A program made the position numbers and the translations under genes. Below are positions 1-7,920 of a DNA stretch of 64,000 nt, piece by piece. The stretch spans positions 135,829-199,828 of the forward strand of contig CAIXPL010000028.1 in assembly GCA_903921325.1 (NCBI GenBank), given 5' to 3'. Source of the DNA: an uncultured Pseudomonadota bacterium. Its GTDB lineage: Bacteria; Pseudomonadota; Gammaproteobacteria; Burkholderiales; SG8-39. Under the pieces are notes generated by a model, which was not told where the DNA came from, searched no databases, and saw nothing but the letters and a program-made list of their open reading frames with translations. Numbering within the stretch: the first letter of the stretch is position 1; every line of letters begins with the position of its first letter.

Positions 1-411
1 GCCTCGGTCGAGGTGCCGATTTCGCTTGGCGAGGACGTTGGGGCCCTCATCGAGGGCATCGTCGCCGAACGCGATGAGCTGTGGCATCTGATTGCAGTCG
101 ATTGCGCGCAAGGGCGGCTTTGGCTACAGGACAGTCAGCTCGGCCTGGGTGATCGGGTCCGCCTGCGGGTGCTTGCACGTGACGTCAGCATCACTTTGCA
201 ACACGCCACCGACACCAGCATTCAGAATCATTTGCACTGTGTGGTCGAGTCGATCAATCCCGACAAGCACCCGGCACAGGCATTGATCAGTCTGCGCTGT
301 GGCGACGCAACCCTGCTTGCCCGCCTCACACAGCGCGCGATCGCCGCGCTCGGCCTGCACCCAGGGCAGGCTGTGTGGGCACAAGTGAAATCGGTCGCTT
401 TGGTGAAGTGA
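1..411 (+). CDS. modC: Molybdate ABC transporter ATP-binding protein ModC, C-terminal part (5' end outside window)
   Basis: The reading frame is open from base 1 and ends at 411, so only the last ~136 residues are visible. They match the C-terminal end of ModC: the stretch around 'DRVRLRVLARDVS', followed by 'SIQNHLHCVVESI' and an ending 'VWAQVKSVALV', is the molybdate-binding Mop/TOBE domain that follows the nucleotide-binding domain. ModC energises the ModAB molybdate permease at the inner membrane, and the TOBE domain binds oxyanion for regulation. The Walker motifs lie upstream of the window, so the ATPase part is inferred. Molybdate supply would fit the two molybdopterin hydroxylase-type large subunits elsewhere in the window, but that link is speculative. 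The GTG at 13 is internal and not a start. Confidence 0.85.
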   Translation, partial: ASVEVPISLGEDVGALIEGIVAERDELWHLIAVDCAQGRLWLQDSQLGLGDRVRLRVLARDVSITLQHATDTSIQNHLHCVVESINPDKHPAQALISLRCGDATLLARLTQRAIAALGLHPGQAVWAQVKSVALVK

Positions 412-555
412 GGCCGGCGGCGCAATACCGGCAAAGGATCGCGCAGGTGCGGGGCGTTCGTGCAAGGTTACGGGATGGACTCGATTTCGCGATAGCATGG
501 GCAGTCATGATCGCAGCTCGACCGCGAGCGGCCCCCATCAACCAACGAGGACACT

Positions 556-1026
556 ATGACCGAACCTTCTCAGTGGCGCGATAAGGGCGTGCGAGTTGTG
601 CACGCCAACGAGCTTGATATCAACACCGCGCAGACACCGGGGATGAACCGCGCTGCGGCGATCACCCATGCCCGCGCCGGTGCGGAACAACTATGGGCCG
701 GCACCGTCGTCATTCACCCAAAGGCAAAGACCGGCGCGCACCACCATGGGCCGGTAGAAAGCGTCATCTACATCGTGAGCGGCCATGCCCGCATGCGCTG
801 GGGTGATCAGCTCGAATTCATTGCCGAGGCTGGTCCGGGCGATTTCATCTATGTGCCGCCCTATGTGCCGCATCAGGAAATCAACGCCCGCGACGATGAA
901 CCGCTCTCGTGCGTGCTGGTGCGTACCGGTCAGGAACCCGTCGTGGTGAATCTGGACATTCCCATGGTCGAAACGCCTGAAGAGGTGCACTGGGTCGACA
1001 ATATTCATCGCGACCCGGGTCATTGA
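556..1026 (+). CDS. Cupin-domain protein
   Basis: A 156-residue single-domain cupin. Cupin motif 1 is visible as 'HHHGPVESVIYIVSG' (metal-binding histidines and glutamate at residues ~56-62) and motif 2 as 'GDFIYVPPYVPHQ' at ~95-107, so the metal-binding beta-barrel looks intact. The ATG at 556 follows a purine-rich 'ACGAGGACACT' ribosome site. It sits between modC and a cardiolipin synthase gene 31 bases downstream. Small cupins of this kind can be dioxygenases, isomerases or ligand-binding proteins, and nothing here fixes the substrate. No signal peptide is seen, so it is probably cytoplasmic. Confidence 0.75.
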   Translation: MTEPSQWRDKGVRVVHANELDINTAQTPGMNRAAAITHARAGAEQLWAGTVVIHPKAKTGAHHHGPVESVIYIVSGHARMRWGDQLEFIAEAGPGDFIYVPPYVPHQEINARDDEPLSCVLVRTGQEPVVVNLDIPMVETPEEVHWVDNIHRDPGH

Positions 1027-1057
1027 GGGCTGAGGCAACCTCGGGCTGAGCACGCAG

Positions 1058-2578
1058 GTGTCCGAATTCATTCGTAGCCTCGCGTTTTCCCCGAGCCTTT
1101 ATGCGGCCAGTGTCCTCGGTGGACTGCTGCTGTATGTGATCAGCACGCACCTGCGGCGTGGCCATCGCCGCAGCGCAGCCGCCATCGCCTGGGTACTTGC
1201 CATCGTGGCGGTGCCTTATGTGGCGATCCCGATCTTTCTTCTGTTCGGAACGCGCACCTTGGGCCGCTGGCCGGCGGTGACGGCGCACGCCAAACCGCCG
1301 GCCACATCGGTCTCGCTGCCCGCGTGGGCAGCGGCCACCATGGCCGGATTACGCATACCCCCGGCGGTGACCAATCAGGCGGTGGACTTTCACAGCGATG
1401 GCGCAGCCTCGCTCGAATCGCTCCGGCATCTGATCGACTCTGCCCGCCACCAACTGGACCTTTCAAGCTATATCCTGGGACGCGATTCGATCGGATCCTC
1501 GCTGTGCGCCCAGCTTGCCCGCGCGGCCCGCTCCGGTGTCCGGGTGCGCCTGTTACTCGATGCGCTGGGGTCGTTTCATATCCGGTCGACCGATCTGAAT
1601 CGGCTGCGCAAAGCAGGCGTACAGGTGCGCCGGTTCATGCCCCTTTGGCGCTGGTCCCTGCAAGGACGCGCCAACGCTCGCAATCATCGCAAATGCGCCA
1701 TTGCTGACCAGCACATCTTATGGGCAGGCGGCCGTAATTTCGCGATCGAATACTTTACTTCCACGCGGTCCCGCACCGCGTGGATCGATCTTACCTATGA
1801 GGTGACCGGCCCGCTCGCCAGACAGGCGCAGGCGCTGTTTGAGTCCACCTGGGAGCAGGCCAACGGCACAGTCTCCGGTCCGGCGCCTCGCCCGGCTGGC
1901 AAATCGCCAGCGCGGCGCGTTGACCCACGGAACGATCAGGACAGTGCTGCTTCGGGTCGCGCGCCGTGCACCGCGCCCGAGGACTTGTCGCATGCCCGGG
2001 TGCAGGAAAATTGCCGGGCGGATCTGCCCGCAGCAGAGCCTCATCATGCAGCCCAAATGGTACCCAGCGGACCCGATCAGGGCGAAGACACGGTCTACAC
2101 CCTGCTCCTCACCGCACTTTACCGCGCCGAACATCGAGTGGTTGCGGTCAGCCCCTACTTCGTTCCTGACGATGGCTTGCTGGATGCACTGTGCCATACC
2201 GCCACTCGCGGGGTTGCCGTTGATCTCTACCTGCCAGCCCGCTCAAATCATCCGCTGGCTGATCTGGCCAGACACCGCGCCTTGCGCAGCCTCGCGCAAT
2301 CTGGCGGTCGCATCCACCTGCATCCACTCATGATGCATGCCAAGGCGATGATCGTTGACGACGCCATCGCGCTGTGCGGATCGGTCAATCTGGACGGGCG
2401 CAGTCTGTTCTTGAACTTTGAATCAATGGCGGCCTTCTACGATCCCGCAGACATCGCCGAACTGATGCGTTGGATCGATGCGCTGGCCAAACCGTGCCAG
2501 CGCTATGTCGCACAGCCACCCACGCTGCTGCGCGACACCGCCGAAGGACTGCTCCTGCTCATCGCGTTTCAGCTTTGA
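1058..2578 (+). CDS. cls: Cardiolipin synthase (phospholipase D family)
   Basis: A 506-residue protein with two N-terminal hydrophobic segments (~residues 12-28 and 40-64) and two phospholipase D catalytic motifs. The first is 'HRKCAIADQHILWAGGRN' around residue 211 and the second is 'HAKAMIVDDAIALCGSVN' around residue 428. Both keep the HxKxxxxD signature. Family members condense phosphatidylglycerol (or PG and PE) into cardiolipin at the inner membrane. The start is GTG at 1058; no better upstream start is seen. A hydrophilic Ala/Pro/Arg-rich insertion of about 60 residues (~270-330) separates the two PLD halves just before the conserved 'MVPSGPDQGED' segment and makes the protein slightly long for the family. 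The family call is firm; the exact Cls subtype (A/B/C) is not resolved. Confidence 0.88.
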   Translation: MSEFIRSLAFSPSLYAASVLGGLLLYVISTHLRRGHRRSAAAIAWVLAIVAVPYVAIPIFLLFGTRTLGRWPAVTAHAKPPATSVSLPAWAAATMAGLRIPPAVTNQAVDFHSDGAASLESLRHLIDSARHQLDLSSYILGRDSIGSSLCAQLARAARSGVRVRLLLDALGSFHIRSTDLNRLRKAGVQVRRFMPLWRWSLQGRANARNHRKCAIADQHILWAGGRNFAIEYFTSTRSRTAWIDLTYEVTGPLARQAQALFESTWEQANGTVSGPAPRPAGKSPARRVDPRNDQDSAASGRAPCTAPEDLSHARVQENCRADLPAAEPHHAAQMVPSGPDQGEDTVYTLLLTALYRAEHRVVAVSPYFVPDDGLLDALCHTATRGVAVDLYLPARSNHPLADLARHRALRSLAQSGGRIHLHPLMMHAKAMIVDDAIALCGSVNLDGRSLFLNFESMAAFYDPADIAELMRWIDALAKPCQRYVAQPPTLLRDTAEGLLLLIAFQL

Positions 2579-2686
2579 GTTTCTGCCCACCTGCCCCGCC
2601 GGACGCGCGCGCGGGTAGCGCACGTCACAGAGGGCGCGCGGGACGCAGCCGTACAGGAGCGCGCGATCACGTATCCGCCTTGACGC

Positions 2687-3730
2687 TCAGGGCACCTGCC
2701 GCTCGGCACGTGCGGGCAGAAAGCGCGCGTCATAGACCGCACCGGCAGACGGTTTGACCGGTAGTGCAAACGCCTCGGTAATCGCGCTGATCTGCTTGTC
2801 CAGACGCGCCGGATCAAGCGCACCCAAGCCATCGGCACGGGTCTTGGCAGTGGTGAGTTGGTGTTCAGTCAACCATTTCAGTTTCTCGATTTCAACCTCT
2901 GCGCTGATCAGCGAATCGCGCTTGCGCAGCGCCGCGACAGCCGCCACCGGGTCGGCCATGGCCTCGCGCCAGGCACGAACGCTGATCCGCGTGAACGCTT
3001 CAACCGCGGCCGGGTTTTCGGCGAGGAATTTGCGCGAAACCATGAGCGAGTTGCCGTAGAAATCCAGACCATAGTCGGCGTAGCGAATGAATGAGACCTC
3101 TTCCAGCTTGACCCCGAGCGGTTTCAGGTTGAACCACATCGTCGAGTCATAGCCAAAGGCTGCATCGGCATCGCCGCGGAACAGCATGGTTTCACGCACG
3201 CGGATATCGATGTTCTGGTTGGACACCTTGGTCGGATCAATTCCGGCGGCCTTGGCAAAGGTCGGCCACATGCGGAATGCCCCGTCGCTCGCCGGTGCCG
3301 CCATACGACGGCCGATCAGATCGGCAGGCTTGTTGATATTGGTTTTCTTGAAACTGACAATGGCCAGCGGCGAGCGGTCGTAGATGACAAAGACTGTGAC
3401 CGGCGCCTGCTGCGGATTGCGCCCGGCAAACTCAATCACCGTCCCCAGGTCGGCACACCCCATGTCGTAGGTGTTGGACCCCAGGCGCTGCACGACGTCC
3501 CCGGTCCCCCCTGACGTATCCAGCGTGACATCGAGTCCTGCGTCCTTGAAATAGCCACGCTCGTAGGCCAGGAACCAGGCCGCATTCGAACCATCCGGCT
3601 TGAAATTGAGCGAGAACTTCAACGGTGTGTCGGCCTTTGCCGTACAAAATACCAATGCGCAGCAGGCCAGTGCGATCAAGCGTTGTGCGGAACGAAGGGC
3701 AGACAGATGCAACGGTGAGAAACCGGACAT
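2687..3730 (-). CDS. ABC transporter substrate-binding protein, NMT1/SsuA-like
   Basis: A 347-residue secreted protein beginning at the ATG complementary to 3728-3730, preceded by an AGGGG-type ribosome site. The frame is open further upstream, but a clear signal peptide (hydrophobic 'RLIALACCALVFCTAKA') fits this start. The mature part opens with 'LKFSLNFKPDGSNAAWFLA' and 'ERGYFKDAGLDVTLD', typical of NMT1/SsuA-type periplasmic receptors for nitrogen- or sulfur-containing organics (taurine, sulfonates, pyrimidine precursors). No permease or ATPase gene is next to it, so its transporter partners must be elsewhere or lost. It is divergent from the nitrilase-family gene at 3833, with 102 bases between them that could hold a shared regulatory region. 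The substrate is unknown. Confidence 0.82.
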   Translation of the reverse strand: MSGFSPLHLSALRSAQRLIALACCALVFCTAKADTPLKFSLNFKPDGSNAAWFLAYERGYFKDAGLDVTLDTSGGTGDVVQRLGSNTYDMGCADLGTVIEFAGRNPQQAPVTVFVIYDRSPLAIVSFKKTNINKPADLIGRRMAAPASDGAFRMWPTFAKAAGIDPTKVSNQNIDIRVRETMLFRGDADAAFGYDSTMWFNLKPLGVKLEEVSFIRYADYGLDFYGNSLMVSRKFLAENPAAVEAFTRISVRAWREAMADPVAAVAALRKRDSLISAEVEIEKLKWLTEHQLTTAKTRADGLGALDPARLDKQISAITEAFALPVKPSAGAVYDARFLPARAERQVP

Positions 3731-3832
3731 GTTTGTGATTCCCCTGGAGGGTCGATAGGATGGCAGACTGGAAGCAACGAGTATGCCTGAGCCTCGACCA
3801 AACCGAGGTGCCAGGTTCAGGGGGTATCGGTA

Positions 3833-4792
3833 ATGGCGGCGCGTGGATTCGGATTGGCGGTGGCGCAAATGGGGCCGGTTCATCGCGCTGACACCCGCGC
3901 CGCGGCCGTGGCTCGGCTGGTGGCGTTGATGCAAGAGGCCGCGCAGCGCGGTGCCCGTCTGGTGGTGTTTCCGGAACTCGCGCTGACCACCTTCTTTCCG
4001 CGCTACTGGATAGATAGCGCCGACGAGCTCGACGCCTTCTTCGAGCGCGCAATGCCGGGGCCGCAAACCCGGGCGCTATTTGAGACTGCCGCGCGACTGC
4101 GGATCGGCTTCACCCTGGGCTATGCCGAACTCACCGAACGCGGCGAGCGATTCAATACTCAAATATTGGTCGATGACTCCGGACGCATTGTCGGGCGCTA
4201 TCGCAAGATCCACCTGCCGGGGCATGCCGACCATAAGCCCGCAGCCCCGTTTCAACATCTCGAGAAGCGCTATTTCCAGGTCGGTGACGAGGGATTCCGC
4301 GTCTGGCAAACCATGCAGACCCGAATCGGCATGTGCATCTGCAATGACCGCCGCTGGCCAGAGACCTTCCGGGTTTTGGGATTGCAGAGCGCGGAGATCG
4401 TCACCCTGGGTTTCAGTACCCCCTCAGTGAACATCCACTGGCACGAGCCTCCCCATCTGCGCATGTTTCACCATCTGCTCACTTTGCAGTCCGGCGCTTA
4501 TCAGAACGCCCTGTGGGTTGCGGCCGCCGCCAAGGCCGGATTCGAGGACGGGTTTCACATGATCGGAGGCTCGGTGATCATCTCCCCGAGTGGCGAGATC
4601 ATGGCGCAGAGCCAGTCAGAGGACGATGAACTGATCTTTGTCAACGCCGACCTCGCGCTGGGCGATCGATTCCGCCAGAATGTGTTCAACTTCGCCAAGC
4701 ATCGACGCCCGGAGCACTATCGCATGATCATTGAGCGCACCGGTGCCGGCGAACCGCTCGGAGGAGGCCAGAATGCCCAGGAAACGCCGTAA
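3833..4792 (+). CDS. N-carbamoyl-D-amino-acid hydrolase-like amidohydrolase (nitrilase superfamily)
   Basis: A 319-residue carbon-nitrogen hydrolase with a complete nitrilase triad: Glu in 'VVFPELALTTFFPRYW' (~residue 47), Lys in 'GRYRKIHLPGH' (~127) and Cys in 'GMCICNDRRWPETFRVLG' (~172). The spacing and the 'ICNDRRWPE' context are those of N-carbamoyl-D-amino-acid amidohydrolases (EC 3.5.1.77), which release a D-amino acid, CO2 and ammonia from the product of hydantoin ring opening. The cyclic amidase gene at 7921 could in principle supply such a substrate, but chromate transporter and amidohydrolase genes lie between. Related beta-ureidopropionase-type activities cannot be excluded. The 3' end overlaps the ppk2 start by 20 bases, implying co-expression. 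Confidence 0.82.
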   Translation: MAARGFGLAVAQMGPVHRADTRAAAVARLVALMQEAAQRGARLVVFPELALTTFFPRYWIDSADELDAFFERAMPGPQTRALFETAARLRIGFTLGYAELTERGERFNTQILVDDSGRIVGRYRKIHLPGHADHKPAAPFQHLEKRYFQVGDEGFRVWQTMQTRIGMCICNDRRWPETFRVLGLQSAEIVTLGFSTPSVNIHWHEPPHLRMFHHLLTLQSGAYQNALWVAAAAKAGFEDGFHMIGGSVIISPSGEIMAQSQSEDDELIFVNADLALGDRFRQNVFNFAKHRRPEHYRMIIERTGAGEPLGGGQNAQETP

Positions 4793-5669
4793 TCAAGTGA
4801 GCGCCAAGGCAGGCGAGGTGCTCGCCAACATCAAAGAAGAAGTAGCGCTTGAACGTCACTGGACCCTCGATAAGGACCAGGGCAGACCGCGCAAGGCAGG
4901 CAAGCGATACAAATACATCAATGAACTGGCGCGCCTCCAGTTCGAGTTGATCAAGCTGCAGGAATGGGTGCGCCTGCAAGGACTCAAAGTTGTGGTGATC
5001 TTTGAAGGCCGCGATGCGGCGGGCAAGGGCGGGGTGATACGGCGCATCACCGAGAGCCTGAACCCACGGATTTGCCGTGTGGTTGCGCTCGGCACGCCGA
5101 CCGAACGCCAGCGCGGACAGTGGTATTTCCAGCGCTATGTTGCCGAGCTACCTGCCCGCGGGGAAATCGTCCTGTTTGATCGCAGTTGGTACAACCGCGC
5201 GGGAGTCGAAACGGTCATGGGCTTTTGCTCTGAAACCGAGCATGAGGAATTTCTGCGCGCGGCGCCCCTGTTTGAAGACATGCTGGTGCGCTCGGGGATC
5301 GTGCTCATCAAATACTGGTTCTCGGTGAACGACGAGGAGCAGGAGCGCCGCTTTCAGGCGCGCATCCGCAACCCGATCAAGCGCTGGAAGCTCTCGCCGA
5401 TGGATGTCGAATCAAGACGCCACTGGGTCGATTACTCGCGCGCCAAAGACCTCATGTTCAAACGAACCGATCGTGCACGGACGCCCTGGCATGTGGTGGA
5501 CGCCGATGACAAGAAGCGCGCCCGTCTCAATTGCATCGCGCACCTGCTTAGCCAGATTCCGTACAATGACACGCCGTCTGTTGAAGTCGATCTTCCGCCA
5601 CGCCAACCCGATGACGGTTATCGTCGGCCGCGCAAGTCCACCCAGCGTTACGTTCCCGAACTCTATTAA
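4773..5669 (+). CDS. ppk2: Polyphosphate kinase 2 (PPK2 family)
   Basis: A 298-residue PPK2 using the ATG at 4773, which has a strong GGAGGAGG ribosome site nine bases upstream inside the previous gene; the frame is open to 4731 but that start has no such site. Walker A is 'FEGRDAAGKGG' (~residue 76), Walker B is 'IVLFDRSWYNRAG' (~133), and the lid segment with 'RNPIKRWKLSPMD' follows. PPK2 enzymes move phosphate between polyphosphate and nucleotides, usually making NTP from NDP. The single core domain and length fit the one-domain class. Overlap with the nitrilase-family gene suggests translational coupling, although no biochemical link between the two products is obvious. The chromate transporter genes follow 30 bases downstream on the same strand. 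Confidence 0.92.
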   Translation: MPRKRRNQVSAKAGEVLANIKEEVALERHWTLDKDQGRPRKAGKRYKYINELARLQFELIKLQEWVRLQGLKVVVIFEGRDAAGKGGVIRRITESLNPRICRVVALGTPTERQRGQWYFQRYVAELPARGEIVLFDRSWYNRAGVETVMGFCSETEHEEFLRAAPLFEDMLVRSGIVLIKYWFSVNDEEQERRFQARIRNPIKRWKLSPMDVESRRHWVDYSRAKDLMFKRTDRARTPWHVVDADDKKRARLNCIAHLLSQIPYNDTPSVEVDLPPRQPDDGYRRPRKSTQRYVPELY

Positions 5670-5699
5670 GCCCGTGCCTGCGGGCGCTGCGCATAGACG

Positions 5700-6269
5700 A
5701 TGATGTCCCCAGTTGACCGGATACCCGACTCGCAGCGCCCGCGCCCCAGCCTGCTCAAGCTCTACTGGGCGCATTTCGTGGTCGGCGCCACCGGCTTTGG
5801 CGGCTCGATCGTGTGGCTGCGCCACACCCTGGTTGAGCAATACGGCTGGCTGAGCGCCGAGGAGTTCAATGAAGGCCTGAGCATCGCTCAGTTCATGCCG
5901 GGGCCGAATGTGTTCAACCTGATGGCGGCCGTGTCCCGCCATCTGCGCGGGATTCGGGGGGTGATCGTGTCCACGGTCGGCATCATGACGATGCCCTTCA
6001 TATTTGTGCTGATCCTTGGTTCGCTCTATGAGCGATATGGTGATCTGCCGGCTGTGCAGCACGCCATGCATGGTATCGCCCCGGTGGCCGCCGGATTAAT
6101 GCTCGCCTTTGGCGTCAAAACCGCGAGTTCACCAAGCCTGCGCAATCCGATCGCCCTGGTAAGTGTGCTCACGTTCATTGCCGTGGCCTTTTTTCGGGTA
6201 AGCCTGCCGGTGGCGCTGGCGATGATGGCGCCACTCGGGATCGCGATTGCCTGGCGCCGAATCCGATGA
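5700..6269 (+). CDS. Chromate transporter, N-terminal-type CHR subunit
   Basis: A 189-residue membrane protein of the short-chain chromate transporter (CHR) family. Family features include 'GFGGSIVWLRHTLVE' near the N-terminus and the conserved 'LSIAQFMPGPNVFNLMA' segment (~residues 60-76), followed by about four further hydrophobic helices. Short-chain CHR proteins are half-size and work in pairs, and the partner gene overlaps by four bases (ATGA at 6266). The pair would catalyse chromate efflux or sulfate-chromate antiport at the inner membrane; the transported ion is a family-level inference. The start may be either of two adjacent ATG codons at 5700 and 5703. Confidence 0.85.
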   Translation: MMSPVDRIPDSQRPRPSLLKLYWAHFVVGATGFGGSIVWLRHTLVEQYGWLSAEEFNEGLSIAQFMPGPNVFNLMAAVSRHLRGIRGVIVSTVGIMTMPFIFVLILGSLYERYGDLPAVQHAMHGIAPVAAGLMLAFGVKTASSPSLRNPIALVSVLTFIAVAFFRVSLPVALAMMAPLGIAIAWRRIR

Positions 6270-6796
6270 GCGATGACCACTCGGTAGTCCAGCTCGGGCT
6301 TGAATTTTCCTTGCTGTCAGTGCTGTCGTTTGGCGGCATGTCCTCGGCAATCCCGGAAATTCAGCGCGTCATCGATCTGCATCAGTGGATGGATGCGCAC
6401 ACGTTTGCCGATTTGTATGGCCTGGGCTACGCGATGCCGGGGCCCAACGTCCTCGTCGTGAGCCTGGTTGGATTTCACGTCGCCGGGGCTCTTGGGGCCG
6501 CCGTGGCAACACTTGGCATGAGCGCACCCTCGGCCTTGCTCGCCATGCTGGTGGTGTCGATCTGGGATCGATTTCGCGAAGCACGCTGGCGCCGGGTGAT
6601 TCAGGCCGGGCTGTTCCCGGTGACGGTCGGACTCGCCCTGGCGGGGGGCTATCTGATCACGATCGCCGCCGCACACAGTTGGGCCGGCTACGCCCTCACG
6701 CTGGCGACGGTCTTCGTGGTGATGAAAACCCGCATCAGTCCTTTGTGGCTGATTGCTTTGGGTGCCCTGCTTGGCGTGAGCGGCCTACTTACCTGA
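6266..6796 (+). CDS. Chromate transporter, C-terminal-type CHR subunit
   Basis: A 176-residue partner of the preceding CHR protein, starting in an ATGA overlap with its stop. It carries 'LSFGGMSSAIPEIQRVI' and the second copy of the family signature 'GYAMPGPNVLVVSLVGF' (~residues 53-69), then hydrophobic helices up to the C-terminus. Two half-size CHR proteins encoded back to back in the same direction are a known arrangement thought to form a heterodimer equivalent to the fused long-chain ChrA. No chrB-type regulator or other metal-resistance gene is nearby, so a housekeeping anion transport role is also possible. Confidence 0.84.
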   Translation: MSDDHSVVQLGLEFSLLSVLSFGGMSSAIPEIQRVIDLHQWMDAHTFADLYGLGYAMPGPNVLVVSLVGFHVAGALGAAVATLGMSAPSALLAMLVVSIWDRFREARWRRVIQAGLFPVTVGLALAGGYLITIAAAHSWAGYALTLATVFVVMKTRISPLWLIALGALLGVSGLLT

Positions 6797-6938
6797 GGAG
6801 CCGCGCCAAAAGAGCGACTATCATTGCGCTCATGCAACCCGGTCGATCTGGACCGGTCCGCAATTGCCCTGCTGCTGCGAATGGTCGCCCCCGATCAGTT
6901 GCCAGTGGATTTGCCGCCCCTCGCGTCAGGAGAGATGC

Positions 6939-7904
6939 ATGACCTGTGTGGACATTCACGCCCATATCGTCGATCGCCAATACCTTGAGCAATTGCGCAC
7001 TCATCTGGGTCTGGAGGTTAGCGAAAGCGCGGACAAGACGTTTCTCGGCAAAGGCGGCAACACCGTCGCCTGGTCGCGTCCGGACATGTTCGAGATTGAC
7101 GATCGCCTGAATGTGATGGATCGCAAGCACATCGATGTGCGCGCGATTTCGCTGAGCACACCCAATGTCTACTCCTGGGGCCCCGAGGTACAGGTCAATG
7201 TCGCGCAGATGATCAACGACCGCGTGCATGAGATGTGCCAGGCGCATCCCGATCGGTTTGTCGGCCTCGCCAGCCTGCCGCTGGGCGACATTGATGCCGC
7301 GATGAAAGAACTCGATCGCTCAGTCAATGAACTCGACATGCGCGGCATTGCCCTGGGGTCGAATGTCGGTGGCAAACAATTGGATGACCCGATGTTCGAA
7401 CCGTTGTGGGAACGCATGGATGCACTGGCGATCCCGGCATTCATGCATCCGATGTTTCCGGTCAATACCGGTGGCATGGAGGGATACGAACTGCCGCTAC
7501 GCGTGGGGTTCCCGTTTGACACGACTCTGGCGGCCACCCGGTTGATTTATTCAGGGGTGCTTGAGCGGCACCCCAATCTGGCACTGATCCTGGCGCATAC
7601 CGGCGGGACATTGCTCACCCTGATCGAGCGCCTGGACAACGGGTACAAGATCTTCCCGGCCTGCCGCGAGCACATCTCGCAACCCCCCAGCGTCTACGCC
7701 AAGCAGCTCTATTACGACACCGCGTCCTTTTTTGACCCGGTGCTCGAAATGGCGCTCGGCTTTGCCGGCCCGAACCATCTGCTGTTTGCCACCGACGATC
7801 CTTATATTGACGCGGACACCACCCACGTTGACCGGCTCAACATTTCGGCTGCCGACAAGGCAGCCATCCTCGGTGGCAATGCGGCCCGATTATTGCGTCT
7901 GTGA
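6939..7904 (+). CDS. Amidohydrolase family 2 (ACMSD/decarboxylase-like)
   Basis: A 321-residue TIM-barrel metal hydrolase. I start it at the ATG at 6939, after 'CAGGAGAG'; the N-terminus 'MTCVDIHAHIVDR' then carries the metal-binding HxH immediately, as the family requires. Further ligand positions are 'AFMHPMFPVN' (~residue 170), 'LILAHTGGTLL' (~218) and 'LLFATDDPYID' (~285). The fold and motifs match amino-carboxymuconate-semialdehyde decarboxylase-type enzymes, which usually do non-oxidative decarboxylation or hydrolysis of aromatic or ring-cleavage acids. It lies 16 bases upstream of the cyclic amidase and probably shares its transcript. The substrate is unknown. Confidence 0.82.
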   Translation: MTCVDIHAHIVDRQYLEQLRTHLGLEVSESADKTFLGKGGNTVAWSRPDMFEIDDRLNVMDRKHIDVRAISLSTPNVYSWGPEVQVNVAQMINDRVHEMCQAHPDRFVGLASLPLGDIDAAMKELDRSVNELDMRGIALGSNVGGKQLDDPMFEPLWERMDALAIPAFMHPMFPVNTGGMEGYELPLRVGFPFDTTLAATRLIYSGVLERHPNLALILAHTGGTLLTLIERLDNGYKIFPACREHISQPPSVYAKQLYYDTASFFDPVLEMALGFAGPNHLLFATDDPYIDADTTHVDRLNISAADKAAILGGNAARLLRL

Positions 7905-7920
7905 TCAGGAGGAGTGAAAC

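Noticed and set aside
1718-2197. Minus-strand ORF of 159 residues opposite the cardiolipin synthase
   Set aside because: Antisense shadow favoured by GC-rich codon bias; the plus-strand protein has both HxKxxxxD motifs.
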